Below are positions 9,302-17,169 of a stretch of 64,000 nt of DNA, in pieces (the stretch's first letter is position 1; every line of letters begins with the position of its first letter). The DNA is taken from NCBI RefSeq assembly GCF_013363995.1, contig NZ_JABWGO010000003.1, positions 62,001 to 126,000 on the forward strand, read 5' to 3'. The notes beneath the pieces were generated by a model that saw nothing but the letters and a program-made list of their open reading frames with translations, was not told the DNA's origin and searched no databases. This stretch comes from Nonomuraea rhodomycinica. Lineage in GTDB: Bacteria > Actinomycetota > Actinomycetes > Streptosporangiales > Streptosporangiaceae. A program made the translations under genes and the position numbers.

Positions 9302-9985
9302 ATGGGCGCGGAGCACCGGCTCGACCTGCCGGAGGTCGGAGAGCGGCAGAGCCTGCGCGAGCAGGTGGCCCACGCGCTGCGCGCCGCGCTGGTCACGGGG
9401 GAGATGCGCCCCGGCGTCGTCTACTCGGCGCCCGTGCTGGCGCAGCAGTTCGGGGTCTCGGCCACGCCCGTCCGCGAGGCGATGCTCGACCTGGCCAAGG
9501 AGGGCCTGGTCGAGGCCGTGCGCAACAAGGGCTTCCGGGTCACCGAGCTGTCCGCGCGCGACCTGGACGAGCTGACCGAGCTGCGCCGGCTGATCGAGGT
9601 GCCGACCGTGGCCCGGCTGGCCGACGACGCGCCCGCCGGGGAGTTCGCCCGGCTCCGGCCGCTGGCCGAGGACATCGTGGCCGCCGCCGAGCGCGGCGAC
9701 CTGCTCGCGTACGTGGACGCCGACCTGCGCTTCCACCTGGAACTGCTGGCGCTGTCGGGCAACTCCCGGCTGGTGTCGGTGGTCACCGACCTGCGCAACC
9801 GGGCCCGCCTGTACGGCCTGTCGCAGCTGCCGGGCGAGAAGCTGGCCTCCTCGGCCCGCGAGCACCTGGCGCTGCTGGACGCGCTGGAGGCGGGCGAGCG
9901 TGACGCGGCGGGGCACATCATGGCCGAGCACATCGGCCACGTCCGCGGCATCTGGGCCGGCCCGGGCGCGGCCTCCGGCGCCTAG
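9302..9985 (+). CDS. GntR-family (FCD subgroup) transcriptional regulator
   Basis: A 227-residue regulator with an N-terminal winged helix-turn-helix (SLREQVAHALRAALVTGE, then APVLAQQFGVSATPVREAML) and an all-helical FCD ligand domain ending in AEHIGHVRGI. FCD domains usually bind a small carboxylate through Asp and His residues; D and H are found in the expected helices (ADLRFHLELL and EHLALLDALE). It is the last gene of the hydroxyproline-type block and probably senses a pathway intermediate, acting at the palindrome near 5385. ATG 9302 lies about 11 bases after GGGAG; GTG 9290 or TTG 9284 would overlap the upstream gene and cannot be excluded. Confidence 0.85.
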   Translation: MGAEHRLDLPEVGERQSLREQVAHALRAALVTGEMRPGVVYSAPVLAQQFGVSATPVREAMLDLAKEGLVEAVRNKGFRVTELSARDLDELTELRRLIEVPTVARLADDAPAGEFARLRPLAEDIVAAAERGDLLAYVDADLRFHLELLALSGNSRLVSVVTDLRNRARLYGLSQLPGEKLASSAREHLALLDALEAGERDAAGHIMAEHIGHVRGIWAGPGAASGA

Positions 9986-9989
9986 CCGC

Positions 9990-10017
9990 GGGCGCGGCCT
10001 CCGGCACCCGGCCGCGC
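9990..10017. terminator. GC hairpin between convergent genes with a duplicated 16-mer
   Basis: GCGCGGCC (9992-9999) pairs with GGCCGCGC (10010-10017) around a 10-base loop, midway between the convergent GntR gene and the EamA transporter, a sensible place for a bidirectional terminator. There is no T-run. A 16-base segment, GGGCGCGGCCTCCGGC, at 9964-9979 is exactly repeated at 9990-10005, so the end of the GntR gene looks locally duplicated. Confidence 0.45.
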
Positions 10018-10027
10018 GGGCGCCCGG

Positions 10028-10936
10028 TCAGCGTGACCGGGTCGCGCCCAGGCTGGCCGCCACGATGCTGGCGATCGCCGCCCACTGCTGCAGGTGCAGC
10101 ACCTCGCCCAGCACCACGAGCCCGACCATCGCCGCCACCGCCGGCTCCAGGCTCATGAGGATGCCGAACACGTGCTTGGGCATCCGCCGCAGCGCGTTCA
10201 GCTCCAGCGAGTACGGGATCACCGACGACAGCAGCCCCACCCCGAGCCCGATCAGCACCAGCTCCGGCTGCAGCAGCTCGGCCCCGCCCGTCGCGACGCC
10301 CACCGGCGCGACCAGCACGGCCGAGACGATCATCGCGAACGACAGCCCGGTCGTCCCGGGGAAGTGCTTGCCCGCCGCGGCCGACAGCAGGATGTAGGCC
10401 GCCCAGCAGGCGCCGGCCACCAGGGCGAAGCCGATGCCGACCCAGCTCACGCTCTGCGACTGGCCCCACGGGGCGAGCAGCGCCACGCCCAGCCCCGCCA
10501 GCCCGACCCACAGCAGGTCCAACCGGCGCCGCGACGCGGCCACGGCCACCCCGAGGGGGCCCAGGAACTCGATCGCCACCGCGATGCCCATCGGCAGGCG
10601 CGACAGCGCCTCGTAGAACGTCAGGTTCATCACGCCGAGCGTCACGCCGAAGCCGAGCCCGACCGCCCACGCGCGCCACGACATCCCCCGCAGCTTCGGC
10701 CGGGCCACCACGCCCATGATCAGCGCGCCCGCCATGATGCGGAGGAACACCACCGCGCTCGGCGGCAGCGCCGCGAACAGCTCCTTGGCGAACCCCGCCC
10801 CGAGCTGCACGGAGAAGATCCCCAGCAGGACGAGCCCCGACGGCGGGACCGAGCCCGCGGCCGAGCGCAGCAGGCTGCCCGGCCGCGGCAGTCCGGATCT
10901 GCGGTCGTAGGGGTCGTCCAGGGCGAAGGCGGTCAC
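10028..10936 (-). CDS. EamA-family transporter resembling RhtA amino-acid exporter
   Basis: A 302-residue drug/metabolite transporter with ten hydrophobic segments in two EamA repeats. The C-terminal stretch SVIPYSLELNALRRMPKHVFGILMSLEPAVAAM splits into segments characteristic of RhtA, the threonine/homoserine exporter: IPYSLE, an ALRR linker, then FGILMSLEPA. An N-terminal hydrophilic tail of about 30 residues is long for the family, so an internal start is possible. It is convergent with the proline-derivative operon and divergent from an MFS gene (160-bp gap). Export of an amino acid or analogue is inferred from family resemblance; substrate unknown. Confidence 0.8.
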   Translation of the reverse strand: MTAFALDDPYDRRSGLPRPGSLLRSAAGSVPPSGLVLLGIFSVQLGAGFAKELFAALPPSAVVFLRIMAGALIMGVVARPKLRGMSWRAWAVGLGFGVTLGVMNLTFYEALSRLPMGIAVAIEFLGPLGVAVAASRRRLDLLWVGLAGLGVALLAPWGQSQSVSWVGIGFALVAGACWAAYILLSAAAGKHFPGTTGLSFAMIVSAVLVAPVGVATGGAELLQPELVLIGLGVGLLSSVIPYSLELNALRRMPKHVFGILMSLEPAVAAMVGLVVLGEVLHLQQWAAIASIVAASLGATRSR

Positions 10937-11096
10937 GATGCTCCTCTGGGCTGCGAAGACAGGCGCGATCAGGCGATGAAAGAGGGGCCGGTTACGGCAA
11001 TGTGCCGAGGATAGTCAACGGCCTCGACATATCCCCACTTAGGGTGGTAGGACCGGAATTCGGTGCCCTCGACCGCCCCCGTCACGCGCTGGAGAC

Positions 11097-12263
11097 ATGA
11101 CCGCACCCGCACAGCCCGTCGCCCTGGTGCGGCCGCCGTCCGCCCTGTCCGCCGCCTCCCTCGTCAGCAGCTTCGACCGCTTCGCCGTCGGCCCCATGCT
11201 CGTCCTGATCGCCCTGGACCTGCGCGTGACGCTCGCCGCGGCGGTCGCGGCGGCGAGCGGCTACTACCTCGCCTACGGCCTGTCCCAGCCCCTGTGGGGC
11301 GTGCTGTCCGACCGGTACGGGCGCGTGCCGGTGATGCGGGGCGCGCTGCTGGGCGCCACCGCGGCGGGCCTGGCCTCCGCGTTCATGCCGGGCCTGGTCC
11401 CGCTGGTCGCGCTGCGGGTCGTGGCCGGCGCCTGCTTCGGCGCGGTGATCCCCACCTCCCTCACCTACGTGGGCGACACCGTCGCCGCGCCGATCCGCCA
11501 GCGCGCCCTGTCGGACCTCATGGGCGCGACCGCGCTGGGCACGGCCGTGGCCACCGGGTTCGGCGGCGTGCTGGCCGACCTGGTGAGCTGGCGCGTCGTC
11601 TTCACCACCTCCGCCCTGTGCGCCCTGGCCTGCGCGCTCGGCCTGCGCTCGGTGCCCGAGCCGCCCCGGGGCGCCGTCGCCGGGCTCGGCGCCCACCTCG
11701 GCGCGGTGCTGCGGGAGCGCTGGGCGCTGCTGGTGTTCGCGCTGGCGTTCGTGGAGGGCGCCGTGCTGCTGGGGCTGCTGCCCTTCCTCGCCACCGCCCT
11801 CCAGCACCACGGGGTCACCGCGGCGGTGGCGGGCCTGGCCACCGCGGTCTACGGCGCGGGGCTGTGGCTGCTGACCCGGCTGGTCAAGCGGCTGTCGCGG
11901 CGCTGGTCCGCGCCCGTGCTCATCGCCGTGGGCGGCTCCCAGCTCTGCCTGGGGTACGCGCTGGTCGCCGTGCACGTGAGCCTGGTGACCGTGACGGCGG
12001 CGGCGCTGCTGTTCGGCGGCGGCTGGTCGTTCATGCACTCGTCGCTGCAGACGTGGGCGACCTCGGTCGTGCCCCACGCCCGGGGGACGGCCGTGGCGTT
12101 CTTCGCGGCGGCGCTGTTCATCGGCAGCGCGGTCTCGTCGTCGGCGGCCGGGCCCCTGGCCGGCGCCGGCGCGTACGGGCTGCTGTTCGGCGTGGCCGCG
12201 GCGGTGGCGTTGCCCCTGACGGCCGTGGCGGTCGTGGCCCGGCACAGGTGGCGCACCCCCTGA
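11097..12263 (+). CDS. Major facilitator superfamily transporter
   Basis: A 388-residue protein with twelve predicted transmembrane helices. The loop 2-3 signature is present as GVLSDRYGRVPVM (residues about 65-80), and loop 8-9 carries LVKRLSRRW. No extra domains are present. Family resemblance is to single-component efflux pumps, but no substrate-specific motif can be recognised. ATG 11097 follows a GGAGAC sequence; the transcript probably starts in the 160-bp gap shared with the divergent EamA gene. It converges on the ABC-2 permease gene over a 36-bp gap holding a short GGTCC/GGACC stem. Confidence 0.8.
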   Translation: MTAPAQPVALVRPPSALSAASLVSSFDRFAVGPMLVLIALDLRVTLAAAVAAASGYYLAYGLSQPLWGVLSDRYGRVPVMRGALLGATAAGLASAFMPGLVPLVALRVVAGACFGAVIPTSLTYVGDTVAAPIRQRALSDLMGATALGTAVATGFGGVLADLVSWRVVFTTSALCALACALGLRSVPEPPRGAVAGLGAHLGAVLRERWALLVFALAFVEGAVLLGLLPFLATALQHHGVTAAVAGLATAVYGAGLWLLTRLVKRLSRRWSAPVLIAVGGSQLCLGYALVAVHVSLVTVTAAALLFGGGWSFMHSSLQTWATSVVPHARGTAVAFFAAALFIGSAVSSSAAGPLAGAGAYGLLFGVAAAVALPLTAVAVVARHRWRTP

Positions 12264-12299
12264 GGGCGGTCCCGTGGACCCGGGCCAGGGGCGCGGGGA

Positions 12300-13079
12300 T
12301 CACTCCCAGCGGAACGTACGCGAGGCCAGCCCCAGGCACAGCACCGCCCACGCGGCCAGCACTCCGAGCGCGCCCAGCGGCAGCGCGCCGCCCGACAGCA
12401 CCGTCCGCAGCCCGCCGGTGAGCGCCGAGATGGGCAGCACCTCCAGCGCCGGCCGCACCGACTCGGGCAGCTTCGACAGCGGGAACATCACCCCGCCCGC
12501 CCCCAGCAGCACCAGGTAGACGAGGTTGGCCGCGGCCAGCGTCGCCTCGGCCCGCAGCGTGCCCGCCATGAGCAGCCCGAGCCCGCTGAAGGCCGCCGTG
12601 CCCAGCACGATGAGCAGCGCCGCCGCCGCGAACGACCCGTGAGGTCGCCAGCCGAGCGCCAGTCCCACCGCCACGACCACCACGACCTGGATGAGCTCCA
12701 CCGCCAGCACGGCCGCCGTCTTGGCCAGCATCAGCCCGGCCCGCGACAGCGGGGTCGCCCCCAGCCGCTTCAGCACGCCGTAACGCCGCTCGAAGCCGGT
12801 CGCGATCGCCTGCCCGGTGAACGCCGTGGACATGACCGCCAGCGCCAGCACGCCCGGGGCGAGGAAGGCCACCCGGCTGCCCCCGCCGACGTCGATGAGC
12901 GGCGCCAGCGTGAACCCGGCCAGCAGCAGCACCGGGATGACCAGGGTCAGCAGGAGCTGCTCGCCGTTGCGCAGCGTCGCCCGCACCTCGGCGCCCGCCT
13001 GGGCGAGCACCATGCGCGGGAACGGCGCCGCCCCGGGCGCCGGGGTGAGGTCCAGGGCCGCCGTGTCCGGCGTCGTCAT
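12300..13079 (-). CDS. ABC-2 type transporter permease
   Basis: A 259-residue membrane subunit with six hydrophobic segments and the ABC-2 signature around LSRAGLMLAKTAAVLAVELIQ and LSKLPESVRPALEVLPISALTGGLR near the C-terminus. It pairs with the ATPase encoded immediately upstream; the ATG overlaps the ATPase stop (ATGA), so the two are co-translated. Such two-gene exporters move drugs, lipids or polyketides. A similar ATPase/permease pair is found between ctaA and suf in other actinomycetes as far as I recall, suggesting conserved synteny. The substrate is not evident. Confidence 0.88.
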   Translation of the reverse strand: MTTPDTAALDLTPAPGAAPFPRMVLAQAGAEVRATLRNGEQLLLTLVIPVLLLAGFTLAPLIDVGGGSRVAFLAPGVLALAVMSTAFTGQAIATGFERRYGVLKRLGATPLSRAGLMLAKTAAVLAVELIQVVVVVAVGLALGWRPHGSFAAAALLIVLGTAAFSGLGLLMAGTLRAEATLAAANLVYLVLLGAGGVMFPLSKLPESVRPALEVLPISALTGGLRTVLSGGALPLGALGVLAAWAVLCLGLASRTFRWE

Positions 13080-13984
13080 CGCAGCTCCCTGCCGGTCAGT
13101 TCGAGGAAGACGTCCTCCAGCGTGCGGCGCTCGATGCGCAGGTCGTCGGCCGTGACGCCCTCGGCCGCGCACCAGGCGGTCACGGTGGCCAGCAGCTCCG
13201 GGCCCACCAGACCCTCCACGATGTAGTGGCCGGCCGGCGACTCCTTGGCCGCGCTGCCCGACGGCAGCGCGTTGAGCAGCTCCTCCAGCGCCAGGCCGGG
13301 CCGGGCGCGGAAGCGCAGCTGCCGCTCGGCCCCGGTCAGCGCCGCGGGGCTGCCCTCGGCCACGACCCGCCCGCCGTCGATGATCACCACGTGGTCGGCC
13401 AGCCGCTCGGCCTCGTCCATGTGGTGGGTGGTCAGCAGCACCGCCACGCCCGCGGCGCGCAGGTCGGCCACGAGGTCCCAGCAGGCGTGGCGGGCCTGCG
13501 GGTCGAGCCCGGCCGTCGGCTCGTCGAGGAAGACCAGCTCCGGCCGGCCGACCACCGCCGCGGCCAGCGACAGCCGCTGCTGCTGGCCGCCCGACAGGCG
13601 GCGGTACGGGGTGCGCGCGTGGGCGGCCAGGCCCAGCCGGACGAGCAGGGCGTCGACGTCGAGGGGACGGGCGTAGAAGCGGGAGACCAGGCGCAGCCAC
13701 TCGCCGCAGCGCGTCGCGGGCGGCACGCCGCCCGACTGGAGCATGACCCCCACCCGGGGCCGCAGCGCCGGGGTCGCGGGCGGCAGGCCCAGCACGCGCA
13801 CGGTGCCCTCGTCGGCCTCGCGGAAGCCCTCGCAGATCTCCACCGTGGAGGTCTTGCCCGCGCCGTTGGGCCCGAGCACGGCCGTCACCGCGCCACGGGC
13901 GGCGCGCATCGACAGGCCGTCGACCGCTGTGGTGCCGCCGTAGCGCTTGACCAGGCCGATGATCTCGACGGCTGGGGAGTCCAT
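13076..13984 (-). CDS. ABC transporter ATP-binding protein (DrrA/CcmA-like)
   Basis: A 302-residue ATPase with Walker A GPNGAGKTS (about residues 39-47), Q-loop MLQSGGV, signature LSGGQQQR, Walker B LVFLDEPTAGLD and switch histidine in TTHHMDEA. After the nucleotide-binding domain (about 215 residues) is a C-terminal extension, ending RTLEDVFLELTGREL, as in DrrA-type exporters. It is first in a two-gene operon with the ABC-2 permease. The ATG at 13984 was chosen; the open frame continues upstream but lacks a ribosome-binding site. It is divergent from the VOC-domain gene over 217 bp. Confidence 0.9.
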   Translation of the reverse strand: MDSPAVEIIGLVKRYGGTTAVDGLSMRAARGAVTAVLGPNGAGKTSTVEICEGFREADEGTVRVLGLPPATPALRPRVGVMLQSGGVPPATRCGEWLRLVSRFYARPLDVDALLVRLGLAAHARTPYRRLSGGQQQRLSLAAAVVGRPELVFLDEPTAGLDPQARHACWDLVADLRAAGVAVLLTTHHMDEAERLADHVVIIDGGRVVAEGSPAALTGAERQLRFRARPGLALEELLNALPSGSAAKESPAGHYIVEGLVGPELLATVTAWCAAEGVTADDLRIERRTLEDVFLELTGRELR

Positions 13985-14201
13985 GGCCACGAGTCTAAGG
14001 AGTGCGCGGAGCGGTCCCGTGCGCAGCCCGGGCCGCGGGCCGCCCGGATTCCCGGCCGCGTACGCGGCGCTGGCCGGATATGGCCACCTGTTTACCGCGC
14101 GTTTCCCGGCGAGGGCCCCGGCCGGGTGAAAGCCTGATGGCGGGGTGAGTCGGGCGGCGGCCGCGAGGAGGCGGCGGCCGGGGACGGCAAGGAGGGTTCC
14201 C

Positions 14202-14978
14202 ATGTCAGAGCGCAGCGGCTACGAGCCGGGTGTCCCGTGCTGGGTGGATCTGTCGAGCGCGGACGTGGAGGCGTCGGTGCGCTTCTACGGCGAGGTCTTC
14301 GGCTGGCGGGCCGAGCTGAGCGACGATCCCGCGGCCGGGGGCTACGGCCAGTTCTTCCACGGCGACAAGCGGGTCGCCGGCGTGGGACCCCTGCACGACG
14401 ACAGCATGCCGTCCCACTGGAACAGCTACATCGCCGTCGAGGACGCCGACGCGACCGCCGACCGGATCAAGAACTCCGGCGGCACCGTCGTCGCCGGGCC
14501 GATGCAGGTCATGGAGGAGGGCCGGATGGCGGTCTTCCAGGGGCCGGACGGCGCGTACGCCTCGATCTGGCAGGCGGGCCGCCACCACGGCGCCGACCTG
14601 GTCAACGAGCCGGGCGGGTTCTGCTGGAACGAGCTCGTCACCCGCGACCCCGAGGCCGCCGAGCGGTTCTACCACGCGGTGTTCGGCTGGGAGCCCCGCC
14701 CGCAGCAGCTGGACGGCGTCACCTACACCGAGTGGCACGCGGGCGGCAGGGGAGTCGCCGGGATGATCGAGATGGGGCCGATGTACCCGCCGGAGACGCC
14801 CTCGCACTGGATGGTCTACTTCGCGGTCGCCGACCTCGACGCGGCCGTCGGAGCCGCGCGGCGGCGCGGCGCGGAGGTCTTCGTCGACTCCATGGACTCG
14901 CCGCCGGGCCGGTTCGGCATGTTCCAGGACCCGCAGGGAGCGGCACTCTCGGTCATCCAGCTCCGCGAAAATCAGTAA
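14202..14978 (+). CDS. Two-domain VOC (glyoxalase/bleomycin-resistance fold) protein
   Basis: A 258-residue cytosolic protein with two tandem vicinal-oxygen-chelate domains (about residues 8-125 and 140-255). Each begins with a PCWVDLSSADVEASVRFY-like strand-helix (the second is FCWNELVTRDPEAAERFY) and contains a FGW motif. In each domain the last strand ends in MAVFQGPDG or FGMFQDPQG, where the family metal ligand would sit, but a full set of His/Glu ligands is not obvious, so it may bind small molecules without catalysis. A strong AAGGAGGG precedes the ATG. The family includes hydroxylase-like and resistance-type proteins; function unassigned. Confidence 0.82.
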   Translation: MSERSGYEPGVPCWVDLSSADVEASVRFYGEVFGWRAELSDDPAAGGYGQFFHGDKRVAGVGPLHDDSMPSHWNSYIAVEDADATADRIKNSGGTVVAGPMQVMEEGRMAVFQGPDGAYASIWQAGRHHGADLVNEPGGFCWNELVTRDPEAAERFYHAVFGWEPRPQQLDGVTYTEWHAGGRGVAGMIEMGPMYPPETPSHWMVYFAVADLDAAVGAARRRGAEVFVDSMDSPPGRFGMFQDPQGAALSVIQLRENQ

Positions 14979-15018
14979 AAATCAGATGACCGGGAATTAG
15001 GAGGACTTTACCGCTGTT

Positions 15019-15062
15019 CCTCTCCCTCGGCCCTCGTGGGCCGCACGCCTGCGAGGGAGAGG
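15019..15062 (+). promoter_or_regulatory. Leader hairpin sequestering the ribosome-binding site of the Bcr/CflA gene
   Basis: CCTCTCCCTCG (15019-15029) is perfectly complementary to CGAGGGAGAGG (15052-15062), an 11-bp stem; inside the loop GGCCC and GGGCC form a second 5-bp stem. The 3' arm contains the purine-rich Shine-Dalgarno nine bases before the MFS start at 15072, so folding would block translation. A perfect AGGAGG lies upstream at 14999-15004, with only a CTG at the right distance. It may also terminate transcription of the VOC gene, but no T-run follows. Confidence 0.5.
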
Positions 15063-15071
15063 GGTACGCGC

Positions 15072-16376
15072 ATGTCCGTGGCGCCGGCGTCACCGTCCGC
15101 ATCGGCATCATCGGGATCCAGTCTGTCAGGGTCCGCGAGCGGCGAGGAGGGCGCCCTCCGCCCGAAGCGGGCCGGCGCCCTGCTGCTGTTCGTGCTCGGC
15201 GCGCTGTCGGCCATCGGCCCGCTGTCCATCGACATGTACCTGCCGGCGCTGCCCGCCATCACCGGGGAGCTGCTGAGCACCCCCGCCCAGGTGCAGCTCA
15301 CGCTGACGGCCTGCCTCATCGGCGTCTCCGTCGGCCAGGTCGTCGCCGGGCCGGTGAGCGACGTGCGCGGGCGCAGGGCGCCGCTGCTCGTCGGCGTCGC
15401 CGGGTTCGCGGTGGCCTCGCTGCTGTGCGCGTTCGCGCCGAACGTGCCGGTGCTGATCGCGCTGCGGCTGCTGCAGGGCGTCCTCGGCGGCGCCGCCCTG
15501 GTGATCGTGCGCGCCGTGGTGCGCGACCTGTACGACGGCCCGGCCATCGCCCGCATCTTCGCCACGCTCATGCTCGTCAGCGGCCTGGCGCCGATCCTCG
15601 CCCCGGTGGCCGGCGCCCAGCTCCTGTCGTTCACCTCGTGGCGCGGCGTGTTCGTCGCGCTCAGCCTGACCGGCGTGGTGCTGCTGCTGGCCGTGGTCGC
15701 CGGCGTCCGGGAGACGCTGCCGGCGGACAAGCGGGAGAGCGGCGGGCTCGGGCACACCCTGCGCACCTTCGGCCGGCTGCTGCGTGACCGCCCGTTCATG
15801 GGCAGCGCCCTGACCGCCGGCCTGGGCTTCGCCGCGATGTTCTCCTACATCTCCGGCTCGCCCTTCGTGATCCAGGAGGTCTACCACGCCACGCCCCAGC
15901 AGTACTCCCTGATCTTCGGGCTCAACGCGCTCGGCCTGACCGTCATGGCCCAGGTCGGCGGGCGGCTCGCGGGCCGCGTCTCGCCCGTGCGGCTGGTCTT
16001 CGCCGGCCTCGCCGTCGCGGTCGCGGGCGCCGCGCTGCTGCTGGCGGCCGCGGTGACCGGGCTGGGCCTGGCCGGGATCGTGGCGGGGCTGTTCGTCATC
16101 ATGTGCGGCCAGGGCCTGGTGCTGCCGGGCACCGGCGCGCTCGCCCTGGCCGGGCAGCCGCCGCAGGTCGCGGGCAGCGCCTCCGCGCTGCTCGGGGTGC
16201 TCCAGTTCGCGCTGGGCGCCCTCGCCGCGCCGCTCGTGGGCCTCGTGGGCTCGGGCTCGGCGACGCCGATGGCCACCGTCATGCTGGCGCTGCTGGCCCT
16301 CGCGGCCGTCGTCTTCGCGGTCGTGCGGGGCCGTCCGGCGACGGCGCTCCAGGCCGCCGAGCAGGGGATTAGGTAA
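15072..16376 (+). CDS. Bcr/CflA-family multidrug efflux MFS transporter
   Basis: A 434-residue drug:proton antiporter with twelve transmembrane helices. The first helix carries GPLSIDMYLPALPAI, a hallmark of the Bcr/CflA (DHA1) group, and loop 2-3 has GPVSDVRGRRAPLL. The N-terminal 35 residues are Ser/Ala/Gly-rich and hydrophilic. ATG 15072 was chosen because a purine-rich Shine-Dalgarno lies nine bases ahead and the helix-1 motif is preserved; the site is buried in a perfect 11-bp leader hairpin, suggesting controlled translation. Its stop codon lies inside the iron-box-like palindrome upstream of sufR. Confidence 0.87.
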   Translation: MSVAPASPSASASSGSSLSGSASGEEGALRPKRAGALLLFVLGALSAIGPLSIDMYLPALPAITGELLSTPAQVQLTLTACLIGVSVGQVVAGPVSDVRGRRAPLLVGVAGFAVASLLCAFAPNVPVLIALRLLQGVLGGAALVIVRAVVRDLYDGPAIARIFATLMLVSGLAPILAPVAGAQLLSFTSWRGVFVALSLTGVVLLLAVVAGVRETLPADKRESGGLGHTLRTFGRLLRDRPFMGSALTAGLGFAAMFSYISGSPFVIQEVYHATPQQYSLIFGLNALGLTVMAQVGGRLAGRVSPVRLVFAGLAVAVAGAALLLAAAVTGLGLAGIVAGLFVIMCGQGLVLPGTGALALAGQPPQVAGSASALLGVLQFALGALAAPLVGLVGSGSATPMATVMLALLALAAVVFAVVRGRPATALQAAEQGIR

Positions 16377-16387
16377 GCCTTACCTGC
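16369..16387. promoter_or_regulatory. Iron-box-like palindrome (IdeR/DmdR/DtxR type)
   Basis: The 19 bases starting TTAGGTAAG and ending CTTACCTGC match 14 of 19 positions of the DtxR/IdeR consensus (TTAGGTTAGGCTAACCTAA), including the outer TTAGGT and ACCT. It lies 71 bp upstream of the sufR start, with the MFS stop codon embedded in it. An IdeR-type regulator here would link the suf operon to iron supply. The consensus is from memory; binding is not shown. Confidence 0.55.
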
Positions 16388-16446
16388 GTGAGAAATTGCA
16401 TTGACCCTTTCCCAGGATCCGTTTGTGGGGCGGGAAGGAATTACGG

Positions 16447-16462
16447 CACACTGATGTTGTGA
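16447..16462. promoter_or_regulatory. SufR operator palindrome overlapping -10 and first codon of sufR
   Basis: ACACT, five bases, TGTGA at 16448-16462 is an exact match to the palindrome reported for mycobacterial SufR. The left half overlaps a -10-like CACACT (16447-16452) and the right half contains the GTG start codon (16459). No Shine-Dalgarno is present, so the transcript is probably leaderless and SufR binding would occlude both promoter and start, giving autorepression of the whole operon. Confidence 0.7.
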
Positions 16463-17169
16463 AAAACGTGCCCACCACGATCGAGCCCGGCAGCGAGCGC
16501 AGCACCCGCGCGCGCGTGGCCCGGCTCATCCTGGAGCACGGTCCCGTCGCGGCCGCCGCGCTGGGCGAACGGCTCGGGCTGACCCCGGCCGCCGTCCGCC
16601 GTCACCTCGACGCGTTGCTGTCCGACGGGATGATAGAGCCTCGCACGGTACGACCACGCGGCCAGCGCGGGCGCGGGCGGCCGGCCAAGCTGTTCGCCAT
16701 CACCGACGCGGGGCGCAGTGCCTTCGAGCACGCCTATGACGACCTGGCCGGGAGCGCGCTGCGTTTCCTGGCCGAGCGCATGGGGGACGAGGCGGTGACC
16801 GACTTCGCCCGCTCGCAGGTCTCCGGCCTGCTGCGTAGGCTGGAGCCGGTCATGCGCGAGGTGCCCGCCGAGCAGCGGGTCGAGGTGCTGGCGCAGGCGC
16901 TCTCGGCCGAGGGCTACGCCGCGTCGGCCAGCAAGGCCAAGTCCGGCGGAGACCAGCTCTGCCAGCACCACTGTCCGGTGGCGCACGTGGCGGCGGAGTT
17001 CCCTCAGCTCTGCGAGGCCGAGACCGAGGCGTTCGCCCGGGTTCTCGGCACCCCCGTGCAGCGCCTGGCCACGATCGCCCACGGCGACGGGGTCTGCACC
17101 ACACACGTCAGCCCGCAATCGCTGGGTGATCCCGCACATAGAGACAAGAGCAAGGAGACCGGAAGGTGA
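16459..17169 (+). CDS. sufR: SufR-type iron-sulfur-sensing repressor
   Basis: A 236-residue DeoR/ArsR-like winged-helix regulator heading the suf operon. The N-terminal HTH ([15 protein letters not shown], then [19 protein letters not shown]) is followed by a C-terminal cluster-binding region with Cys168, Cys172, Cys185 and Cys213; the spacing C-x3-C-x12-C-x27-C is that of SufR proteins that hold a 4Fe-4S cluster and derepress suf when it is lost. GTG 16459 is chosen because residues KNV following it match SufR N-termini and a -10 element precedes it by six bases. The gene overlaps sufB by GTGA. Confidence 0.92.
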   Translation: MKNVPTTIEPGSERSTRARVARLILEHGPVAAAALGERLGLTPAAVRRHLDALLSDGMIEPRTVRPRGQRGRGRPAKLFAITDAGRSAFEHAYDDLAGSALRFLAERMGDEAVTDFARSQVSGLLRRLEPVMREVPAEQRVEVLAQALSAEGYAASASKAKSGGDQLCQHHCPVAHVAAEFPQLCEAETEAFARVLGTPVQRLATIAHGDGVCTTHVSPQSLGDPAHRDKSKETGR

